Source: Nymphaea colorata (Eukaryota; Streptophyta; Magnoliopsida; Nymphaeales; Nymphaeaceae). From it: DNA of 60,000 bases. Under the pieces are notes generated by a model. It was given only the letters and a program-made list of their open reading frames with translations, was not told where the DNA came from and made no database searches. Made by a program: the position numbers and the translations under genes. How positions within the stretch are numbered: position 1 is the stretch's first letter; the number at the start of each line of letters is the position of its first letter. Location: contig NC_045138.2 in assembly GCF_008831285.2 (NCBI RefSeq), positions 17,395,934 through 17,455,933 of the forward strand, given 5' to 3'. Positions 12,061 through 22,208 of the stretch are shown here, in pieces.

Positions 12061-12559
12061 AGAGAAATGAAAATATGAGAGAAATGAGAGGGATGATGAT
12101 TACATACCTCTCATTGAGAAAATGAATTAGGAAAAATGAACAATCATGGTTGAAATAAACATGAACTCATCTTGAATGAAGCTCCAATATGATGAAGATG
12201 ATTCCTCCAAGGGTTCTTTGGTGCTTTCTTGAAGAATTGTAGCTAGCTCCAAGTTGAAGAGAAATGAAAAAAGGAGGAGAGAGAGAGAGTTCAAGAGAAA
12301 CCCTAAGTCTTCAAGTGAGAATACTCTAAGATTTTTCCCAAGGGCCAATCTTACCCAAGAGGGGTGAAGTGTGGGGTATTTATAAAGGATTTTGGAGCGA
12401 AAAACAAAATTTTGAATTTTTTTTTTTAAATTTCACCTCATTTTCGTCCAAATTTCTCATAATTTTGAATTATTTTTAAAAAGAAATAGTTTGAAAATGG
12501 GTATGATTGGTGATTAGGTTTATAAAAATATATATATTTTTTAAAAAATGAGTTGGTCT

Positions 12560-12760
12560 TTTATCCACCCAAAAAGACTAAGATCATCCTTTAAAAGAAG
12601 GGGCAAATGGGTCTTGCAAACCAAAAAGACCAAAATCAACTTTTAAAAGGAAGTCCTTTCCCAAAAAGAGGGGCAAATGATTCTTGCCCACCAAAAAGAC
12701 TAAAATCGCCCTTCAAAATGAGGTTTTTTTGTCAAAAAAAGGGCAAATGAGTCTGAAATG
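12560..12760. repeat. Three ~65 bp tandem units
   Basis: CCAAAAAGAC..AAATC ... GGGGCAAATG.GTCTTGC recurs three times with changes. Two of these units are also present in the displaced fragment at 4870-5145. Confidence 0.65.
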
Positions 12761-12868
12761 CTTGATGTGGATTTGAATTGGGGTTTTGGATCTAATTTCG
12801 ATCTGAAAATGGCATTTTCTGTTTTGATAAAAGTGCATAGTCTTTTGAAAAAATTTGGGATGAGTACA

Positions 12869-14081
12869 TATATATAAGAGGAAGACGGCCAGGAAGATTG
12901 AAAAAATCATTTCTCCATCAATGTACGTCAAAACCAGTGACCGATACTATGTAAGGAGTATTTATAATAGAAATGAAACGACGAAAAAAATAAATTATAT
13001 ACAAAGGAAAATTATAGGGAAGACTGGAAAGTCGGTCGATGTTAAAGCAAGTGGGTGGTACAATCTTCGTGGAGTCTTCACCATAATAATTAAGTAAATA
13101 ATATATATATTTAAATGGGTGTGAATAACTTATGCCCCCTAACCCTCAAAAAAAAAAACTTTGGTTTTTTTTCACAGTCGTTGCCTAAACACTTCAACCA
13201 AGTCTGAAATTGTCGTTAAAATACTTTGGTTTGTGAAATTAAACCTAGTTCTCCAAACAGTACTACCTAAATGCTTAAATACTCCGAGGGAAAAAAAGTG
13301 CAAAATGGATTGAAAATGAAGAATTATGCCATATCACATACAAGTGAAGAGACGTCATAATACTGAATACCAACCCGATGTTGGTCTGCAAGCTTTTCGC
13401 GAAAGATATCCATTTTCATGACCAAAAACTCAAAAAATGGATCTTTATAACTTGTTTGAACCAGAGCCAGATATATATTTTTTATAAAGTTCATTTCGTT
13501 CACATTGGTAGAGGGCTAAACTGATCTGGACCCATTTGTGCAAAATCTGCATCTCTATTGGATTTAACGTTTGGATCAAAAACCAAATAAGAGCACCATT
13601 CACCTAATTAGTTCAACTTCAAGGGAGGTCAAGAGTTCAAAACTCATGCCGGGTGCAGAATAGGGCCTATCTAAGCTCAGCAATCCTATTCTTTTTTACT
13701 TGACCAAGAGGAAGAGAGGACAAGAGAAAGAACGAAACCACATTTAACTAGAAGAGGTCCTCATGAATCGCATATATAAGAAGAAAAAAGTTACATTCTC
13801 ATTCAGTTCTCATCTATTATTTCTAATTCGATTTACAAATTGGTATATGATTTGCAGGCAATTAACATGCCCATCTTTCGCCGTTGTTTTTTGCTTCCAT
13901 TAACATATAGAAATGTCGATGTGGACCAAAATTTGAATCTATACTTTACCATATCTCTGCTTTTTCAGATCTGTATGTCATGTTTTCAATTCATGTTCCT
14001 TGCAGTCAAAGTAGAAATGAACATATCATTATCTTTAAATGATGTTTTCATTTGTCATATCTTACTCTCCATCCCCTAGTT
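12869..14081. repeat. Array block E, copy 1 (5' part)
   Basis: Matches 20391-21654, 32861-34065 and 42088-43264. It opens with an inverted version of the CCCACTTG/TTCACAT motif region. Near 13850 it has exon-like text behind a TTTGCAG (frame MVYDLQAINMPIF), repeated in all copies with frameshifts. No domain is recognised, so I do not call it a gene. Confidence 0.65.
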
Positions 14082-14705
14082 TGTATGGTTTTCTTTCGAG
14101 ACGGCACGTTGAAAGGAATGGGTGTTTGAGTGGCTGGTGATGCATTAGCAAAGGGAGAGTGGGCTAAGTAGGTTTGGTTTTTTTCCTCCCTCTTTTTTGT
14201 TTGTTGAAGTGTTTGTTTATTTGACTGAGCCAGGCTGGGAAGCGATTTAATGGGAAGATCTTTTTATTAGAATCTCCCGTCTCTAGTCCTTACTCTTAAA
14301 TTTTATGTATTTTTGTAAAATGAAGCATAGGAAGAAATGTTTTTTTTATATAAATGCATAAAATTTAAGTCGGAAGAGGGGGGAGAGGGATTTGAAAAAG
14401 AATATCTTTCCACCAAAGTGCTACACAGCCTGGCACAGTCAAATAAAGAAAAAAAAAGAGTGAGAAGAACAAAAAAACATCTACATGTGCCTCCATTTAC
14501 CTCTCTTGGTGCTCACATAAAAAGACGTGTCCACTCATGTAAACACTTAAGGTGGGTTCCAGTACCCTGTACCGGTTCCTTTCTATCCTACCGCTGGCTA
14601 TCGGTTGGCCCCCAACAACAATTTAACAGACTCGTCCCATTGCTAATGCATCATTAACCACACAAACACCCCTTCCTTCCACTGTGTCGTCTCGAAAGAA
14701 AATTA
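14082..14705. mobile_element. Foldback element with long terminal inverted repeats (in block E, copy 1)
   Basis: Left end TTTTCTTTCGAGACGGCACG pairs with right end TCGTCTCGAAAGAAAA. Each arm continues inward through an AAAGGAATGGGTGTTT-type word and its inverse. This copy has lost part of its left arm; the complete form is at 43265-44070. No transposase frame is seen. Long TIRs without coding sequence suggest a MULE-like or foldback element, which is inference. Confidence 0.6.
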
Positions 14706-14725
14706 GGCGAGCGGGTGCGAAAGGT

Positions 14726-15326
14726 TGGAATGAACAAAACTGCTGAATAAAAGTATATATATGTATATTAAATAAGTTGAAGGCAACGAGTCATTTTAAG
14801 TTTCATCCAATCACAGCCACCCAATGCATTATTGGGCAAACACAACGAAAAAAACTGTCCATAGCATCGGAGATTCGGAATGCATTGGTGTTGTGTTGTG
14901 AAACGCCGAAGGATTTCTTTATCAAGAGTGCTCTACAATTGATCAGGTGGAGGTTACAGTTTAATACTTATGTGAATGGTTTCACTGGAAAACTGTATGG
15001 GAATGGTTAAGTTCACTTTAATTTCAAAATTCACCAAAAGTACAAGATACTTGACCAAATATTAGTGTTATAATATAATTAGAGCAGCAGCGGACGCAAA
15101 TGTGTTGTGATGTAGGCTGATGCCCACACGAGCCTTTGAGAAGGCACTACAGTAAAACCATGTGGACTCTTAAAATGCTTTTTGTTTGTAAAGTACTAAA
15201 AATAGCATATTACATCCTCCAGTACAATGTAAGCATTTTACTATTTATGACTTAAACAAAAAATATTTTATTTAAAAAATTTTTTGGTTTGAGATGAAAA
15301 GGTCTAGCAAGGATGGGTAGCTTCAT
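14726..15326. repeat. Array block C, copy 3
   Basis: Near-identical to the copy at 3931, with the same 77-codon frame kept open (14777). It leads directly into foldback H5. Confidence 0.7.
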
Positions 15327-16050
15327 CCTCTTACCTATTCGCACCCGAGAAAATCGTCAGCTCCCCATCAAAGCCACGTCCCCCCTCTCCGACCACGATG
15401 ACTCCCATAATCATCATTTCCCATCGCTAGCAATCGGATTTGCAAACATAATCGGTTACTCCGTCATATCTGGCCTGGTGATGGGGATGGAGCCCTTCGG
15501 AAGCCAGGGCTACGGCACGCAGCAATGGAAGCATCTGTACTGCTCCGTGGGTGGGGTGGGCTGCTCCGACTGGCCGTGCCGACTTGAGTCTGCTTGGAGT
15601 GGTGGTGGTATGAAATCATGGTGGTGCTCTGCGAGCTGCTGGCGGACCCAAAGGAGGCGATGGTATCTGTGTTTTTATTATGGTGAGGCCAGGACAAAAA
15701 TACTCTCGCCACGATAGTCTCCTTTGGGTTCACCAGCAGCCCGTAGAGCACCACCATGATTTCGTACCACCAACAATCCAAGCACAGTGACACGCAAGTC
15801 AGCATGGCCATCAGAGCAGACCACCCCACGGAGCAGTCTAGAAGCTTCCACTGCTGCTTGCGGTAGGCCTGGCCGCAAAAGGGCTCCATCTCCAGCCCGA
15901 GGCCAGATATGATGGAGTAACCGGTTATGTTTGCAAATCCGATTGCTAGCGAGGGGAGCTGACGATCATGGGAGTCATCGTCGGAGAGGGAGGACGTGGC
16001 TGCTTTGATGGGGAGCTGACGATTTTGGTTTGGGAAGAAAAGGTAAGAGG
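15327..16050. pseudogene. MATE/DTX foldback H5 (complete hairpin)
   Basis: CCTCTTACC at 15327 pairs with GGTAAGAGG at 16050 and the centre is near 15689. The minus arm encodes MEPFCGQAY then LTCVSLCLDCWWYEIMVVL and LYGLLVNPKETIV in one open frame that runs on through the turn. The plus arm carries [21 protein letters not shown]. The organisation is the same as H4. It is not a functional transporter. Confidence 0.8.
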
Positions 16051-16874
16051 AGGAAGCTGGAGAAGGAGATGGTGGCTTGCACTCTTTCTTTTCTTCTTCT
16101 GCTAGGTAAAACTAGTCAACAGCTTGCATCAAAAAATGTGAATGTGAAGAGAGAAGAAAAGAATGCCAGGAAAGAGGAGCTGAATATGAAATGCTCTTAA
16201 AGGGGAAGGGAGAAGGAGCATATTCATAGTGGCTCCTCCTCCTCCTTACCTTACCTTACCTTACTAAGAAAGTCAGAACCGCTTAATCCTTTTCCCCTAA
16301 TCAATTCACACCCTCATCCCAATCCCCATTATCATATCCATAAGGAGCCCACTTTGCAAAACCTGCACCGACAAGTAACAAGTAACAGGCATTTACTAAA
16401 AGCAAACCCAAAAATCGTGTGCTGTTTTTCTTCACGGCAAAAACTCAAATTAATCAGCCGCCGTTCATGCCTACCACCCCTGCTCCATCCTCCATACTCA
16501 TCGCCTCAAGAAAGAAAAAAAGCTTTTTCCACTTGTTTGAATGAAAACAAAAAAAAAATCAAATCCAATCTTTCTTTTCTTCCTCCAGTTTGTTGGTCAC
16601 CACCACATAACGAATCACATGCTACATGTTTTTGCCCAAGATGATGATGATAAAGGATATCTCAATAAGCATCAATCTGCAGGGGCAGTCTGATAGGCTC
16701 AACAAGTCCAAGTAAAACATCTTTTTGTGTACACAGAAAAACATTTTGAGGGCAAAAAGTTAGAAGCCTTCAGCTCTCTAGTCTTTTCTTTTTTGAATTT
16801 TACCCGTTTTTAACAAGCCAAACTGGTGACGTTTTTCCAAGAAAAAAAAGTCCCGCCTTCAATCTCTCTTTCTT

Positions 16875-16929
<55 letters not shown>

Positions 16930-17503
16930 CCGGAGAAGCACCAACACAAGATATTGGTGAAAGCAAGCAACCCAATATATTTCATCTGTTTTATTTCCTT
17001 AAGCACTACTCCTCTGGACTGGAAACACTGACCCCGGAAGTGATCATATTTTGAAAATTTTGGTTTTTGTTGATTGGTTAAGATTTTTCTCAGTGACCTT
17101 TTCTTTTCATTTTCTTCCTTCCTCAGGAGCATCAATCCACAATGAAATACTGGAAGGGTTGGAAGTGGAAACCTTTCAAAATTGATGTTGCTTCTGAACT
17201 AATTTTATTAACATGGTTAATAATCAAACTGGATGGAATTTAGCAGATTATTCTTCTTGTGGTTCTAAATCGTTTGTGGTGGTGTAATTTCCAGAAACCA
17301 TTTGTAGGAAACTGTTGAAGCAAAATTACACCAAAATATATGAACATGAGAAGGAAAATGGAAACAATCGGATCCAGAAGACATAAGTTTTCGAGCAAAT
17401 TTCAGATTAATGGGGGCTGCATGAGAAAGCATGAGAAAAACGAGGAGAAAATATAGGGAAGGGATCATCAACACGAGAGCATCTTCACTCATTTCACTCA
17501 CGA

Positions 17504-17638
17504 AATCCCGAAATTAGACAGCGAGCGAAAGGCGATTGCATACTTGTCGTGCTCTACGAGAGCAGCAGCGATGTGAGGAGAAGGAGACGCCGTCGAAGGC
17601 GACGGCGAGTATGCCATGTACCGGCCGCCCGAAGACAT
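17504..17638 (-). pseudogene. KH/quaking-like gene first exon, left arm copy
   Basis: The minus strand starts at ATG 17638 and reads MSSGGRYMAYSPSPSTASPS, then PHIAAALVEHDK. This resembles the N-terminus of plant STAR/quaking-like KH-domain RNA-binding proteins, where a GGRYM..SPSPSTA.HSPH stretch is followed by ALVEQEKY. The KH domain is absent. The likely splice donor (AAGTATGC) follows the DK codons. This arm keeps the PHI triplet expected from the family, while the other arm has LHI. It is a captured gene start only. Confidence 0.55.
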
Positions 17639-17729
17639 CTCTCTCGCTCTCTCTCTCTCTCTCTCCAGAGTCTATGGCGGTGCTCCCACAGCTCCACTCT
17701 CGCCTCTCAGTTTGCCACGATACCCAGCG

Positions 17730-17736
17730 TTTTATA
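17730..17736 (-). promoter_or_regulatory. TATA box, left arm of the KH palindrome
   Basis: Mirror copy of the right-arm TATA box, reading TATAAAA on the minus strand. The two boxes face away from each other, about 120 bp apart. Confidence 0.6.
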
Positions 17737-17857
17737 CTGCTCGTAGCAGAGAGAAAGAGTAGCTGCTCTCCTCTCCCGTAATTTTCGTGTTGAGCCGAAT
17801 TAAACACGAAAATTACGGGAGAGGAGAGCAGCTACTCTTTCTCTCTGCTACGAGCAG

Positions 17858-17864
17858 TATAAAA
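17858..17864 (+). promoter_or_regulatory. TATA box, right arm of the KH palindrome
   Basis: GCAGTATAAAACGC lies 90 bp before the ATG of the right arm. Its mirror image in the left arm gives a second, divergent promoter. Confidence 0.6.
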
Positions 17865-17953
17865 CGCTGGGTATCGTGGCAAACTGAGAGGGGAGAGTGG
17901 AGCTGTGGGAGCACCGCCATAGACTCTGGAGAGAGAGAGAGAGAGCGAGAGAG

Positions 17954-18090
17954 ATGTCTTCGGGCGGCCGGTACATGGCATACTCGCCGTCGCCTTCGAC
18001 GGCGTCTCCTTCTCTTCACATCGCTGCTGCTCTCGTAGAGCACGACAAGTATGCAATCGCCTTTCGCTCGCTGTCTAATTTCGGGATTTC
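17954..18090 (+). pseudogene. KH/quaking-like gene first exon, right arm copy
   Basis: The plus strand starts at ATG 17954 and reads MSSGGRYMAYSPSPSTA with LHIAAALVEHDK, a mirror of the left arm. A likely donor (GTATGC) is at 18049, and if read through the frame ends at 18094. There is no downstream KH domain, so no functional RNA-binding protein can be made from this locus alone. The family assignment rests on about 30 N-terminal residues and is moderate. Confidence 0.55.
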
Positions 18091-18295
18091 GTGAGTGAAA
18101 TGAGTGAAGATGCTCTCGTGTTGATGATCCCTTCCCTATATTTTCTCCTCGTTTTTCTCATGCTTTCTCATGCAGCCCCCATTAATCTGAAATTTGCTCG
18201 AAAACTTATGTCTTCTGGATCCGATTGTTTCCATTTTCCTTCTCATGTTCTATATTTTGGTGTAATTTGTTGTCCCTTTCCTAAGAGGCTTATAA

Positions 18296-18299
<4 letters not shown>

Positions 18300-18375
<76 letters not shown>
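18300..18375. repeat. (TC)n microsatellite
   Basis: Long TC run with two short interruptions, at the conserved TC site of block B. Confidence 0.92.
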
Positions 18376-18376
<1 letters not shown>

Positions 18377-19165
18377 GGGGATATGTTGGGTTGGGCTTTA
18401 AAAATAAAAAATAGAAGACATGAAAGCAGAAGCACTTTATGAAAAAGATAATAAAAAATAACGATAAACTAAAAACTGAGAAGCAAATCAGAGAAGCAAT
18501 TTTCAACCCACTGAAAGAGTATGAAATTGAGTCGAATGAAGGCCCAAACCTTCACTTCTCCGACCTCAATCCTCTTAAAGTTTAGGACGACTTATTTTTG
18601 TTGTATAGGTTAACACCACCACTCTACCTCAACTTTCATATCGATACCTCATTATTTTTTGCACTACAAAAAGTTGATGCAACAAAAGTTTGAATATGGG
18701 ACTGACTGGCCCCCTCCCTTGAGAATAATATATAAGAATTAAATGGATTCACTAAGTAAGAGATAAGAGATGAACCAATTACTTGAAATAATCTTTAGGC
18801 TGATAAGGAAGGAGAGGATTCTCCAATCTTCCTCATCATTTTCCTCCTTATATACATTTTATTTTTTTCAATTATTTAATTATTATGGTCAACATTCCAT
18901 GAAAAGTACTGCCCACTTGCCTTCACATTGGAGAGGGCAAAATTTCACAATCTTCCTTCCCATTTTTCTCTATATATAATTATATTCTTTTTCTTTATTC
19001 AATTTTTATTATAAATACTTGATGAAACACGTTTTTTAGCAATGCCTTCAAATTTCGAATCTGAAAGCTAAATGATTCTATGAACGGGTGAATCGAATCC
19101 GAATAGTTTGTGAATAAGAATTAATTAAAGTTTTATTTAGATATAAAAATTAAACAATTGAAAAA

Positions 19166-20390
19166 TCAGACGGGAAAAGAAGAAAAATTTTTAAAAACTA
19201 AAAAAAAAGAACACAGTGAACTCAGTTAATGGCGATTCTGCAACTGCTAGCAGCATTTTTTTAGTAGCAATCACAATGAGTTATGATTTAAGGTGCAACA
19301 AAATAAATTAAAACTTATTGTATGCTCTATTTTAATAGAAAAAAGGTTGAAGGGCTAGTTGTATAACTTTTGGTCGTCCTTCTATCCAGGTGGAGAGGCG
19401 ACCCATACGAAAATCGCCAGATTTTTCATGGGCATTGAGTTGGCCTTCAGCGAACTGGTAAATAGCCGATTTGATTCAAATTGGCCGATTCACCGATTTC
19501 AATAACACTGGATTTTACAATGACGAGGACCCAATTTTGATTCAATCTTCTTCATCGTTTTTCTCCATATATAATTTTATTTCTCCAATTATTAATTTAT
19601 ATGATAAAGACTAGTTGAAAAGTATAGCCCACTTGTTTTCACATGATTGGGTATGAAGTGAACTAATAAACTCTTGTTCATATAACTAAAACAAAATCAG
19701 AAATTGAATCAAATGGACCGATTCTAAAAAAATAATAATAATAAGAAAAAGGAAAACATATAAAAGCTTATTAAAAGTTAAAACACAAAAAAAATTTAAA
19801 AAGTGAACAAAAAAATGATGTGTGTCACATGGGGAAAGCCTGGCATTGAAATTGATTTTGGAAGAGATATTGGCAAAGATGAAACCTAGGGCAATGGTTC
19901 ACAGCTTTGGGACCATTAACGGAGCTTAACGACTCGTTTGTATGAGGAACATTGTGGAGTGTTTTATAAATATTACTCAATTGTTGAGTTAAATTTATGA
20001 ATCACTTTAAAAAAAAATTCATGAATCTTCACCAATATTTAAGGTAGAATCATAAAACAACCTCATGCTTGACAGTTCAAAGTACCTTTCTACATCTTAT
20101 TGACAAGCAACCCGTCCCTACTGTTCTGTCGTCACATAGAAATATATCTATACCATGTGCCCTATATAATTTTCTTTTTATGTATTTTTATTTTTCTAAC
20201 TTTTTATAGACTTTTAAGTGTTTGTTTTATTTAATTACTTCGAATCGATCCATTTGATTGATCAATTTTTTTATTTTTCGTTAATTCACCAGTAGAGTCT
20301 ACGTCACTTATTATACCAAATCATGTGAAAACAAGTGGGCAGTACCTTTCATATTGTGTTCATCATAGAAATTAATTAAAATTAAAAGTG
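19166..20390. repeat. Array block D, copy 2
   Basis: Collinear with 9016-10207. It joins block E at 20391 without interruption and so shows the empty site for the 10208-12868 insertion. No gene seen. Confidence 0.7.
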
Positions 20391-21654
20391 GAATAATATA
20401 TAGGAGGAAAACGACCAACAAGATTGAAAAAATCCTTTCTCCATCAATGTACGTCAAAACCAGTGACCGATACTATTTAAGGAGTATTTATAATGGAAAT
20501 GAAATGAAGAAAAAATAAAATTATATACAAAGGAAAATCATAAAGAAGACTGGAAAGTCTACCCTCTCGTCGATGTGAAAGCAAGTCGTGGTACAATCTT
20601 CGTCGAGTCTTCACCATAATAATTAAGCAAATAATATATATATTTAAATGGGTGTGAATAACTTATGCTCCCTAACCCTCCCCAAAAAAAGAACTTTGGT
20701 TTTTTTTTTTTCACACTCGTTGCCTGAACACTTCAACCAGGTCTGAAATTGTTGTCAAAATACTTTGATTTGTGAAATTAAAAAATTTGAGAAAAAACAT
20801 ACAAGTGCAAAAATCGATTGAAAGGAGTACTACCTAAAAGCATAAAAAATTTGAGAAAAAAGAAGTGCAAAAATCGATTGAAAATGAACAATTATGCCAT
20901 ATCACATACAAGTGAAGAAAAGTCGTAATATCTGAATACCAAACCAATGTTGGTCTGCTCGCTTTTCGGGGAAGATATTCAGTTTCATGACCAAAGACTC
21001 AATAAATGGATCTTTCTAACTGGTTTGAACCAGAGCCAAATATATATTTTTTGTGAATTTCGTTTCGTTCACGTCGGTACAGGGCTAACCTGATCTGGAC
21101 CCATTTGTGCAATATCTGCATCTCTATTGGATTTAACGTTTGGATCAAGAATCAAATAAGAGCACCATTCACCTAGTTAGTTCAACTTCAAGGGAAGTCA
21201 AGAGTTCAAAACTCATGCGGGGTGCAGAATAGGGCCTATCTAAGCTCGGCAGTCCTATTCTTTTTTACTTGACCAAGAGGAAGAGAGGACAAGAGAAAGA
21301 ACGAAACCACATTTAACTAGAAGAGGTCCTCATGAATCGCATATATAAGAAGAAAGAAGTTACATTCTCATCCAGTTCTCATCTATTATTTCTAATTCGT
21401 TTTACAAATTGGTATATGATTTGCAGGCAATTAACATGCCCAACTTTCGCCGTTGTTTTTTGCTTGCATTAACATATAGAAATGTCGATGTGGACCAAAA
21501 TTTGCATCTATGCTTTACCATATCTCTGATTTTTCAGATTTCTGTACGTCATGTTTTCAATTCATGTTCCTTTGCTGTCAAAGTAGAAATAAACATATCA
21601 TTATCTTTAAATGATGTTTTCATTTGTCATATCTTACTCTCGATCCCCCAGTTC
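20391..21654. repeat. Array block E, copy 2 (5' part)
   Basis: Collinear with 12869-14081. A small local duplication near 20785-20880 repeats AAAAATTTGAGAAAAAA and GTGCAAAAATCGATTG. No gene seen. Confidence 0.65.
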
Positions 21655-22208
21655 GTATGGTTTTCTTTCGAGACGGCACGTTGAAAGGAATGGGTGTTTG
21701 TGTGACTGGTGATGCATTAGCAAAGGGAGAGTGGGCTAAATAGGTTCCAACCGATGACTAGGGGGAGAAAGGAAGAGAACCGGTAGATGGGGCCGGTACA
21801 TGACCCTACACACGTTTTAATGTGAGCACCAAAAAGAGGCTAAAGTTTTTTTTTTTTTTTGGTTTTTTTCCTCCTTCTCTTTTTTGTTTGTTGAAGTGTT
21901 TGTTTATTTGACTGAGCCAGGCTGGGTAGCGTTTTAATGGGAAGATCTTTTTATTAGAATCTCCCGTGTCTCTCGTCCTTAGTCTTGAATTTTATGTATT
22001 TTTTTAAAAAGAAGCATGGGAAGAAATGTTTTTTTTTTATATAAATGCATAAAATTTAAGTCGGAGGAGGGGGAAGGGGGATTTGAAAAAGAATATCTTT
22101 CCACAAAACTGCTACACAGCCTGGCACAGTCAAATAAACAAAAAAACAAGAGTGAGAAGAAAAAAAAAATTTACATGTGCCTCCATTTCCCTCTCTTGGT
22201 GCTCACAT
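21655..22208. mobile_element. Foldback element in block E, copy 2 (truncated)
   Basis: The left arm is complete (TTTTCTTTCGAGACGGCACG onward), but the right arm stops at GGTGCTCACATAAAA, where the array ends and single-copy DNA begins. The breakpoint of the first array segment therefore lies inside this foldback. Confidence 0.6.

Larger units (their letters stand above)
10208..12868. mobile_element. 2.66 kb non-coding element inserted between blocks D and E
   Basis: Blocks D and E are continuous at 20390, so this stretch is an insertion. It has no long frame. The minus strand from 12390 reads like a retroelement promoter and leader: TATAAATACCCC, then a CT-rich leader. Near 10290 the plus strand has GACTCGCCCATCGGTACGG. 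Three degenerate ~190 bp units (11590-12060) and ~65 bp units (12560-12760) lie inside. I favour a decayed non-autonomous LTR-type element but cannot show its LTRs. Flanks have TA-rich ATATAT on both sides, so the target duplication is unclear. Confidence 0.5.
17323..18268. repeat. Nearly perfect 946 bp palindrome of a KH-gene promoter and first exon
   Basis: Arms of about 465 bp are inverted copies around a centre near 17797, with a spacer of about 10 bp (GAGCCGAATT). By eye only a handful of differences separate the arms: one base in GAGAGGCGAGAG against GAGAGGGGAGAG, a 2 bp change in a GA run, CTCCTCAC against CTCTTCAC, and a few near the outer ends. Identity is therefore about 99 percent and the event is recent. 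Each arm holds a TATA box, leader, start codon, first exon and intron start, facing outward. No clear target duplication is seen. Confidence 0.88.
16051..19165. repeat. Array block B, copy 3 (carries the KH palindrome)
   Basis: Collinear with block B at 6481 but interrupted at 17323-18268 by the palindrome described separately. It also has a short deletion near 16950. TC/TA microsatellites lie at about 16875-16926 and 18300-18375. Confidence 0.7.

Noticed and set aside
13840-14079. Frame beginning MVYDLQAINMPIF with an acceptor-like TTTGCAG before it
   Set aside because: Could be a captured exon, but copies are frameshifted and I recognise no family.
17536-18056. Several overlapping frames with SLSLSL or RERERE runs in the KH palindrome
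   Set aside because: They come from the TC/GA run and the inverted arms. Only the MSSGGRYM frame resembles a known protein.
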